Shown in pieces: positions 54,740 through 64,000 of a stretch of DNA of 64,000 nt. The position numbers and the translations under genes are program-made. The notes beneath the pieces were generated by a model. That model was not told the origin of the DNA, searched no databases, and saw only the letters and a program-made list of their open reading frames with translations. Origin of the DNA: Plantago major (taxonomy: Eukaryota; Streptophyta; Magnoliopsida; Lamiales; Plantaginaceae); the NCBI GenBank assembly GCA_026545765.1, contig CM048841.1, forward strand, positions 7,948,145 to 8,012,144, written 5' to 3'. Position 1 is the first letter of the stretch; each line of letters starts with the position of its first letter.

Positions 54740-55720
54740 CTTAAGCTCTGAACTGGGATCGAGCAGATATTGTTTCTTCTCTTTCACTCCCTTGTATCTT
54801 CGGATTATAGATTCCATGCTGATCCAAAGGAGAAAATAGTTAAATTGCTATATATATAAGTTGTCAAATTCTTGTTGATTTTCCTAACACAAAGCAAGAT
54901 CACCACCCACAAATAGGTAAATCACATAATTTTACAGCGTACAGACAGGGTGGAGCCAGGATTACAAACCACCTAGTGCGCATAAATTTAGGAAAAAATT
55001 AGTAAAGAGAGGATGTTTTTTTATTATTGCTAATGGAAACATACAAAAAAGATGATATAAGTTTACCAAGATTCTACTAAATAAATGTACTAGAATTAAA
55101 GAAAAAGAACATTTTATACTGATAGGGTAGTGCAAAAAGTAAAAATATTGAAACATGATACACTAAAGTTTTTTTAAAGGGTAGGGCAAGTGCCCTACCC
55201 CATTACACTACAGCTCCGCCCCTGCGTACAGATGCATTTTCTTTCTTGTTCTCTAGGCACACAGTGCAACTCTCGACTCACTATCAGTCACATCACACTT
55301 TTAAGGACTCACAAGGGAATATAAGCACAATTAATTACATCTCTATATATATGTTCTAGACTTGTAATTTTAGATCTTGCTAGTAGATCTCTAGGTCAAC
55401 CATGAAGCATATACATATAACCTAGGAGTAAAAAGCCGTAAAGCAACATATACCGAAAGAAGATATACGCTAGCTATTATATGAACCAAAGAATCATTAG
55501 ATCGATGACAATATATTCAAACCTGGAGCTGGAAAAATCATAAAGTTCGTCAGTACTGGAGAAGACCATCAATCCAACTTGTGCATCACAAAGAATAGAT
55601 AGTTCTCTTGCTTTCTTGATCAATCCAGTTCGTCTCTTCGAGAATGTAACCTGCCGGCTAGTGGGGTTATCAATCCTACGGATAGCGATCTTCCCTCTCC
55701 CCATGTCGTTCGTCAGTTTC
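54740..55720 (-). CDS. MADS-box gene 1, right block, exons 1-2 only (partial)
   Basis: Copy of the gene at 4364-5332. The MADS exon coding part is 55523-55704 and exon 2 is 54740-54818. The encoded MADS domain is the same as in the left copy, including [13 protein letters not shown] and [13 protein letters not shown]. The 5' UTR intron acceptor is kept, with the leader exon from about 55882. No K-box exons were found downstream on the minus strand through 50338, nor in the unique sequence down to 46640. In this block the truncation can therefore be followed further and looks real. Identical MADS exons in both copies suggest either recent duplication or purifying selection; the sequence alone cannot separate these. 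Confidence 0.8.
54946..55224. mobile_element. hAT-like MITE with 8-bp target duplication, right block
   Basis: A 279-bp element begins CAGGGTGGAGCC and ends GCTCCGCCCCTG, giving inverted tips of CAGGG(T/G)GGAGC. It is flanked by the direct repeat cgtacaga at 54938-54945 and 55225-55232. An 8-bp target duplication with CAGGG-type tips is the signature of the hAT superfamily. The element has no coding capacity and sits in the first coding intron of MADS gene 1. Confidence 0.8.
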
Positions 55721-56046
55721 CTAGAGTAAAAAACAGAAGGAACAAAGTGTGTTTGCCCAATTTGCTTTCTTCTATCCTTAAAAGAATATAGCAATGATTC
55801 AATCAAAATGGAAACATCATTTTGTGTATTGTTATTCCAAAAAATAAAATAAAACAAAAACCAATTCTGTATTTAATTTACCTTCAAATTAATAGAGGTA
55901 ATACTGATAAAGACGGGGACAACTGGAGGGATCGAGCAAGGCGTAGTAATTTGAGCTTAGTCCTTTTAATGAAATAATTATTAGTGGTTAATATTAAAGA
56001 ACCAAGTTGTTTTACAAAAAGTTATCATCTCATTTCGTACGAATAG

Positions 56047-56277
56047 TATTTACTCCGTCTCGCCCCATGTTTACCACTTTGATTTTTTACAGTTAAACTT
56101 TTTCAACTTTAACTATGAATTAATCTTAAACATCAAATGTAAAATATTCAATTAAATTATATAATCCCTAAAGTTTCATTATATAAAAAATTGAACATTT
56201 TATATTTGCGGTTTAAAATTAATTCATAGTTAAAGATTAATTAAAAAAGAAAAAATGGAAAAGGGACAGATGAAGTA
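56047..56277. mobile_element. Stowaway-like foldback MITE, right block, one arm eroded
   Basis: Same insertion as 5659-5898. The left arm is kept, but the distal part of the right arm near 56230-56258 is replaced by an A-rich stretch, so the long hairpin is shorter here. Confidence 0.7.
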
Positions 56278-58263
56278 ATTTATTGGTTTCGGTAGATGTC
56301 AGTAACTAATTTATTGGCCAATGGAACACGGAACATCGGTGTACTATATTATAAAAAATGATTCTCTATGTTTGAATTCAAATTCAACTTATATGAATGA
56401 AATGCACTTATCTTATCAACTATGCTAGGTCTCCTTTCTCCATGAATTAAGTTTGACGTTTCACTAAACAAAAAAAACACTTATTACAAGCTTGCTTTAA
56501 GTAACAGTTCTATATTCATGCCGATAAATATTTTCAAAATGCATTTTTATCGCTGAAACATTACATTTACTTGCTTATTCATTGGTTTGATGTTTATGTT
56601 TAAACTGTTAAAATAACCAACCTTTTAAGGTTTGATTCAAATGCATACTACATGATATAATATACCCAAAATTTAGACACCACACTCCACTTCTTTAGAA
56701 ACCTAAATATGCCATCAAAGTAAGTTATATGCATCTCCCGTGTCCCTCCTGATTGGTTCAAGTAGAATGCATTCTCTTACAAAGACTTCATTAACCTCTA
56801 AGTACACAGATAGTGTTCCAATTTTAATGATTGCTTCCTTACCCATGTGAGGTATATCATAGTTGTTGTTTCCTTGTTTTCTCAGAATCTCAATCATACA
56901 TGATTGTAGAGTAAGGTAAATATTTTTGCAAATGTTAAAATAATGAGAGTTAGAGGGTTGAAAAAGTAGGTCCATATCCTACCCATATGCAACGGCCCTA
57001 AAATCAATATCGATATCGTTTATATGTGGCCTTGATTTGTCTTGCTAAATTGTTATGCTTTTGCTTGCAAATGGCGACCATTCTACTTTAATTGTCAGAA
57101 CAACTTGTTAAGAATCTGCTTATAAATAAAACTGCAAAATTTTGCATACTACACTTAAAAATCTATATAAACTAATTAGATTTGCATACAGTTTACAGTT
57201 TTTAATACACTTTGCACACAAAAATCTGCACACATATATCTATGAGACTAATAGAAAAACCTGTTTTCAGATTGATTTTCTTAAACTCAGGAGTGATTTC
57301 ACTAATTTCAGAAGGATTGTGTGAGAAAGGAAACATACTCACAAACATGGGTTTAAAACTTGACAAAGTAGAAAAATTAACTGCATGTTTAATTTCTTTA
57401 TTTTAAGTATTTGGCATCACGTTTACCATCAAACATATTAACTCAATTTTTCCTCCACTTAACCATGATCCTTCTCTTTCTACACTACCCTTTTATCCCT
57501 CTTTACCTTTTTCTTTTATTTTAAGAATGTAAAGAAGTTTTATTCCCTTTCAATTTAAAAAACATAGGCTGTGTACCTGAATTAGTTCCTTCACAAATAC
57601 AAGTCCAAAAAACTATTAAAAAAAGATCACTTAAACACCTACAAGACTCGAAATATCTAGCCTCAGACATCCGCAATTCATAGACCATTCAGTACAATGT
57701 CCCGGCACAACACTGCACCTGACCAAGCAACATACTTCTACACCAAGTAATAACATTATCCCTCTCATCACTCCTTACTTTTCCGGTTATACTAACAACC
57801 TCAAATCAATCAAACAACATTAAAAACCTATCAAATAACCTTTAAAAAAAATATCTATCACTTCATTTTTACACACATCAATTATTTCTTACACACATTA
57901 TTATATAACTACCTTATAAATTTAACTTTATACCAAACACCATATTCTATAACCCAACTTTAACTCAATTACTATAATGAACTAAATTTTTTTTTAACTC
58001 AAATTTTCAACGCTATATATACCAAACAATCACTAACATTTTGTAACTGTAATATATATGGAACTTTTGAAGTAGGACGGGGTGCGCTTACATACATTGC
58101 ATGGGTTCATATAGATGCTTACACATAATTTGAAGGCTATGGCAAACAAGAAATAGTAATCTGATATTCATCTTGTGATAATCGTCACATGAAATCCAGT
58201 CTTCTTAATAGTTTGCACAAGTTGTTGCAGGAGTGGGACACATATCTGTTGGGCTGCCACCAA

Positions 58264-58811
58264 CTACAGGCGAAGCCTGTCATAACAGTATGGTGATGAG
58301 TAAGTACAATAAAAACTCTATACAGTAACTCTATACAATAATATTGTTAGGATCAAAAAAAATATTTATATAGAGAGTTTATTCCTAACTACAGTTTTGT
58401 GATAAAAATATATTTTTGTAAATAAAATTCATGCGTAGCTTAAATGTTTTATTTCTTGAAAAAATATATAAAATATTAACACATAAGTAAAAACCTATTA
58501 GACAATAAGCTGAGGGAATAACAAATTAATTGTAGATGTTTTAACTTAATATTAAATCATTACATCAGTTATTTAATATTTGGAGGGGATAATCCGGAAG
58601 ACGATAGCATAGAAGTATCAAAAATTCATGTAAAAAAGCTTTTAACCTGCTCGGCATGTTAGATGTGTTTTTGGTGCAACTAGAAGGTTCACATACAGAT
58701 CATCTACTAATACATAGAAGCTAAAAGATGTGTTTATCACTCAAAAGTTTAAGTCATCATCATAAACAACTTTAAATTAGTATTTTACATCATAAACTTC
58801 AGCAATGAAAA

Positions 58812-58898
<87 letters not shown>

Positions 58899-59472
58899 CA
58901 TATCCATTTTTTTGGTATTTCGTGTGTTTAGTTCAAATGCAGAGTTGGAAATCGATGAAATGATTGGGGCGGGGGTGGTTTATCTTATCCCCTATTTTTT
59001 TGCACTTTATGAAAGGATTAGTATTGAAAATATGTTAACCAAAATCCATTTAAAATGAAGAAATGTTTAGCTTATCTATAGGGTTATGGTTATATGGTAC
59101 GTGTCGTTTTAGTTCAATCACAAGAATGGAATTTCTAGGATTCAAAAAGTATAAAGGGTGGAATCTATTCTATATCAATCACTTGAAGATGAAGATTCAA
59201 AACGTTATTTGTTTATATTTATAGATTCTAGATTTCTACTCCTTTCTATTCTATTTTATCTAAAAATAGATTTAGGTATGTTAAAGTTGTTGTCATGCTA
59301 AGACTTTTTCAGAAAAATAATTCCACTACCCATATTACACATATCTCCTATATAGAAGTTACACATACATAGAAAATATAAGATCTAGAGTACGACGGCT
59401 ATGTACAACTCAACCAATGACTATTCATGATTCCACGATTGAATCAATTCAGTTCTAAATAAGAGGAATGTA

Positions 59473-59510
<38 letters not shown>

Positions 59511-59521
59511 CATACATACAT

Positions 59522-59601
<80 letters not shown>

Positions 59602-62600
59602 GTTTATCGAATATTATGTCATTTATTACTATAGAGGAGTATAATTACTTGAGACGGGACCTGAAAAAGTCATGGAATATTAAAATATGAAGCTTATTCT
59701 TATTTCTAATTGGTTTCAAGTTGGGACCTGATTTTTTTATGACTATAAGAAGTTTATTCCTTTATGGAGTTTTTACTGTATATGAAAAAATAGACTCATA
59801 TATATTATTCAAAAGGCAAGTTATGGTTTGAATTATAGAATAACACAGATGATATAAATTTAACATATAAAATTGCGAATGCTTGAAATAATTATTTTCA
59901 AAGTAACAGGAGGCGGTCTCTAGATAAACATATACCTATGTTGTTAAATAACATGTATAATGTAAATCAAAACGTCTATGTTTTTAAATTGATATTTTTC
60001 ATGCACAAAAAGAATGCATGCATTTTGTTAGCAATATAGATATTTTGATGAACAACATATATGTTTTTATGAACAATATATATCCGTCTATAGATAAATT
60101 ATCTAGACATTGACTCCTAGTAAGATTACTCAATAATTGATTAGAAGAAGAATATGATAGATGATAAGGTTGAAATAAATTAATTTGGCATCTTTTGGAC
60201 AAGTCCAATTGATATTAATTGCAAATGAGTATATTTAATTGAAATTGATTAGCCAATTCTACTCAATTGCACCACTTTAATAACTACCGGAGATATAGTA
60301 AATGGACTTACCTCAGTGCAGGGATCACATTTGTTGTGGGATTTTTGCGATTCTGAGGCTGACTTAGCTCGAGGCTTATGGGTGCATTCTGTTCAAGCTC
60401 ATTGTTGATGCAAAGTGTGATGTTTGGCAGTCTGCTTGATTCACTTTCCTTCCCAAGACGGGATACCTGGATAGTATTTTGACATGTTCAGTTAGCTAAA
60501 GGCGTTAATGTTGCCCTAATATCATCCACTTCTGGGCTTCTCTTGTTCAACAGCTCATACCTGTTGGCGAACAATGTTAATCTGGTTGTGAAGCTCTACG
60601 TTTTCTTGGTGAAGGATGTTCTCCTGCAACTGCAACAAGATCGATGAAGGTATTGCCGAATTATAAACAACTACGTTATGTGGGTATTAGCATAGTAGGG
60701 TAGAAAAATATAAATGAGATTTTATGTGTGGGAAGAATAAAATGATAAAATTGGAAGATTATCAGTGCGAGTAAGTACAATACAATACTAAAATACGAAA
60801 TTGTTTCTTGGATATTGACCTTCATGTTCAATGCATTGACTTCTTCTGCCATAACCTGTTCCTGTCACGAAAAAGAACAGATATTTTGAGGACCTTAGCT
60901 TGTGGGTACATACGGAGAATTGTTCAATGTATATTTGGCTGAATATAGTCGTATACACATGCCTTTTTCGTATGAACGCGTTTCAAGCTCATTTCCAATT
61001 GATTTTCCAGAGTTTGGAGGTATGTCACGCTTAATCCAGATAGTTCATCTCCCAAAACTTGCCTACAGTGTGAAAGATATATCATTTTAGTGAAATGAAG
61101 GAGTATAAAAGAACTGTAAACTATGGTCGAAGCAATGTTTTGAACATGGTAAGATATTGAATATGTCTGCCTACTGGACGTAGTTTCGACCAATGTATCA
61201 CTTTAACACTAAGACTTCAAATGTTATTTGGAGCAAAACCATATATAAACTCTTTATGATAAAATTTTATTTTTGTATTTTTAACATCATACATGGATCA
61301 TATATGAATCCGGAGCCCCTAAAATTTTCGGACAGTTTTGGGTGCTGCTTCCTCAAGTTTTCTATAGATGCCATATATCTAATTACCTGTGACATTTCTG
61401 CAAGTAATGGAGCTGCTGCCTCAAGTTTTCTGCTTCCGATTTCCAAAACTAACAATCAACAAGAATTAATAAATTAACAACTTAATAATCTCAAAGCTGA
61501 TCATACATTTTGTTTTAGATATATACCAATTAGTGAATTAAACACAATTGCCAGCCAATGCAAGGACTCTATAAGTTCGTACTTTAATTTGGTTGAATAA
61601 TTATTAATTAACCTTGAAAAGTTAAGTTTGATCTTATTTGCCAGACAATGCAAGAACTCTATATATAGGTTATTTTTATTTCTATACTTTCGAATATTTA
61701 TAATGAATTAATGATTAGATTCCAACAAACTGTGTTTCTACCGACTAGAGTAGTCTATAGTTGAGAAAACCCTATAATGGGTGATTCGTGTCAATTTGTG
61801 CTACTGGACGAAACTAGTTTTGCATCCTCTCAATAGTCGGTTTGTTTTGCAAATTTCCACATCAGTGATTTGCTTTAGAATGTTACAACTATGCATGAAC
61901 TTACTGCTCGTGTGCAAACCAAAGAGGGCTCAGCTCGACACCATGAGACTTGAGCTCAACTCGATAAGGTGTTTAAGTTAAGCTCGACTAAAATTCAAAT
62001 TAAATGAGCCGAGTTCGAACTGTAACGATTAGCTCTATTTGACTCGTTAAAGAGTCCAGAACTTATGCACTAAAGATATTTTGGTTATGGATTGGAAAAG
62101 CTAATGAATATTAAAGGGGAAAATCGTACCATTTTTAGCAATATTAGGTGATACGCCTAAATGTATAATTGTTGTTGATTTGATAATTTATCTAAGATAG
62201 ATATTTAAAAAGTAACTTTGTTAATTTATTTTTATATTTTATAATATTGAAAAAATGAGCTAGCTTACTAAGCTAACTAATTTACGAATCTAGGTAAGAG
62301 TTGATAAGAATATGTTAGCTTATTTCAGTGGAGGTTTTTAACATATTAACGCTGTGTTCTTTTCAGTTAAAATTCTTGAATCGAATCGAATGGAAATCAA
62401 ACGAAGCAATTTGGCTGAAGCGAATGGCAAAGCAATGAAGAAATTACATTTGTCCCATTTTTTAATAATAATGAATACTACATCCGGTCCATTAATAAAT
62501 TCGTAAGGAGACTTTTTTCTGGACGTTGATTGTAATTACTCGCAAATTACACGATAAAAGAATATAATAAAATTATATTATAAAAATAAATTTAGTATAT

Positions 62601-63027
62601 TTGACTAACATAACTTTGTTTTATACTTTTTTGTGCGTAATTTGTAGAGTTTGGTTTGACTTTAGTTTGGTATAACTTGTTTTTTATTTATTAAGTTTCA
62701 GAAAAAACTCAACGTATGCTTCTGAGTTTACTTCTATTGTTCTAATATCTTCCAATAAAAGAACATGTCGATTTTTTGTTAGAGATGTACGTACAAAGTA
62801 TGTGAACCAGTTTGAATGGTACTCTCAGGTTCCTGTAGTTTCTTATCTTAACTCAACTTTTACGGTAGAATAGAAGGGTAATTCGAATCGTAACTATACT
62901 TTTTATTTCATTGATAACTAAAAGTCGTGTTAAAAAGAAAGAAAGAAAAGGTTGAAAATATCTCAATTGGATAAATTTTCTTATTTTCCTCGTACAAAAG
63001 ATGGGTTGTGTAAATAAATGATAAAAT

Positions 63028-63081
<54 letters not shown>

Positions 63082-63780
63082 TTAATGAACTTAAGAAATT
63101 TGAATGAAGAAATGAATGAAGAGAGCTAAGCGAAGGCAATGAACTGAACTGAACTGAATAGAAAGAAACTGAACTGAATGAGTTTTCAGTTGAAAATAAC
63201 AGAGCCTAACTCATAATCTACTTGATTTCAAGTGTGAAATATAAAAAAGGTACTAAAAAATAGTTTATCAAGTCAGTTAGTTAATTATATACTGCCCGTT
63301 CTACATTTATGTAAGAAACTTGTTATTTTTGTCAAATAGTACAATAAACTCTCTCTTTTAATTAAGCAGCAAAATAACTTTATTGATAACCTTATCAAGA
63401 GTTCAAAGATGCATAAGTCACGCTCAACCAACAATTACAACTTAGATCTCATCTATCTCATAATCTAATTTATCTTAAACTTGTGCTGAGCATAGGCTTA
63501 GAGAAACACTACCGAGTTTAGTCTTGGCATTTCATATATAATGGGCTATTTGTGCTAATGGCAATTATCCCATTTGAAATGTATCATATTTTGATTTTTT
63601 ACGGGTTTTTAACATATTTAAATCTTTATAACCTCCATGTAACTCCGTATAACTTTTCTTTAAAAGTCTGTATAAAAACCTAATTAAATATAAATACATA
63701 CCTTAAGCTCTGATGTAGGATCGAGCAAATATTGTTTCCCTTCTTTCACTTCCTCGTATCTTCTGATTATAGATACCATG
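58264..63780 (-). CDS. MADS-box gene 2, AGL17-like, right block (exon 1 off window)
   Basis: Copy of the gene at 7891-14292. Exons: 63702-63780 (79 nt), 61387-61448 (62), 60963-61062 (100), 60820-60861 (42), 60561-60623 (63, ENILHQENVELHNQINIVRQ), 60312-60466 (155, VSRLGKESESSRLPN to PALR) and a proposed 58264-58276 (13 nt, ending LRL). All joins keep one frame. With a 182-nt MADS exon the product would be about 231 residues, normal for the clade. The K-box heptads (LRQQLHYLQ, LENQLEMSL) support dimer and tetramer formation. Exon 6 may begin two codons earlier, since two CAG acceptors stand in tandem at 60624-60632. The MADS exon is expected past 64000. Introns 2 and 7 are long, and intron 2 holds a Harbinger MITE. 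Confidence 0.88.
58817..58895. repeat. (AT)n microsatellite, right block
   Basis: A pure AT dinucleotide run of about 79 bp, in the position where the left block has (TATG)n. Confidence 0.95.
59468..59601. repeat. Compound GT/AT/AC repeat, right block
   Basis: Counterpart of 9086-9224 with different unit counts and an additional ACAT segment near 59511-59526. Confidence 0.95.
62350..63206. mobile_element. PIF/Harbinger MITE in intron 2 of MADS gene 2, right block
   Basis: Same insertion as 11947-12801, about 857 bp, flanked by TAA at 62347-62349 and 63207-63209. The tips CGCTGTGTTCTTTTCAGTT and (reversed) GGCTCTGTTATTTTCAACTG form imperfect inverted repeats. The subterminal GAATC-rich zones differ strongly from the left copy although the middle is nearly the same. 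Confidence 0.8.
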
Positions 63781-64000
63781 CTGATCCAAAGCAAAGAGAA
63801 TAGTTAAATATATATCTCACTCTATCTATATACACATCTATAAAATTTATATATAAAACAATATTATTATAAATAATAATCCATTTACTTTTTTGTAATT
63901 TACATGTGTAATTTTGAATTTATATCTTGTGGAAGTTCAAAAAGAAAAAGTCGAACCCTATCATGTTTTAAAATAACGGAGGGTGTATAATTTTTACAAT

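Larger units (their letters stand above)
50338..64000. repeat. Right copy of the duplicated MADS block
   Basis: This is the partner of 1-13590. It starts at 50338 because that base corresponds to window position 1, so the true left breakpoint is not defined here. A 52-bp tandem repeat lies just before it (50214-50317). The copy keeps an intact sixth exon of MADS gene 2 and an intact 8-bp target duplication around a hAT-like MITE, both disturbed in the left copy. On the other hand it has lost part of one arm of a foldback MITE (56047-56277). Confidence 0.95.

Overview
The window looks like nuclear DNA of a flowering plant, probably a eudicot. It is AT-rich and intron-bearing, with an AGL17-type MADS-box gene family set in Ty1/copia, Ty3/gypsy, LINE, PIF/Harbinger, Helitron and several MITE types. 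No bacterial-style operons, rRNA genes or functional tRNA genes were seen. A run of 100 Ns at 29001-29100 marks a scaffold join.

The two ends of the window are copies of each other. Positions 1-13590 match 50338-64000 in the same orientation (offset 50337 at the left, 50410 at the right), so a block of at least 13.6 kb is repeated at a spacing of about 50.4 kb and runs off both window edges. Each block carries two minus-strand MIKC-type MADS genes. Gene 1 shows only a 5' UTR exon, the MADS exon and the short second exon. Gene 2 has a complete AGL17-like exon series: MADS 182 nt, then 79, 62, 100, 42, 63, 155 and a proposed 13 nt. In the left block gene 2 is damaged in its sixth coding exon. 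In the right block that exon is intact, but the MADS exon lies beyond position 64000.

Between the blocks (about 14.8-50.3 kb) is a nest of transposons. In order: a deletion derivative of a Harbinger element (14.84-15.78 kb); a Z-DNA-prone microsatellite (16.26-16.38 kb); a LINE 3' fragment (16.85-17.7 kb); a near-complete PIF/Harbinger with both genes (17.7-21.84 kb); a decayed Helitron on the minus strand (22.5-27.35 kb) cut by a Ty3/gypsy LTR and gag; the N gap; the 3' part of a Sirevirus-like copia fossil with a 1.6 kb LTR (29.1-39.46 kb); a second copy of the Helitron Rep half plus gypsy LTR and gag (39.46-44.04 kb); the 3' part of a second copia fossil (44.08-46.64 kb); and a cluster of Stowaway-like MITEs and a possible SINE (46.9-49.75 kb).

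The host genes of interest are the tandem AGL17-like transcription factors; the rest is mobile DNA. Two points need care. The Helitron and gypsy block is repeated on either side of the N gap, which could be an unresolved haplotype or contig overlap. Short islands of strong divergence inside the otherwise near-identical MADS blocks could be real or could be consensus errors. I saw no unknown gene system; the most notable biology is the duplicated MADS locus and its unequal decay.
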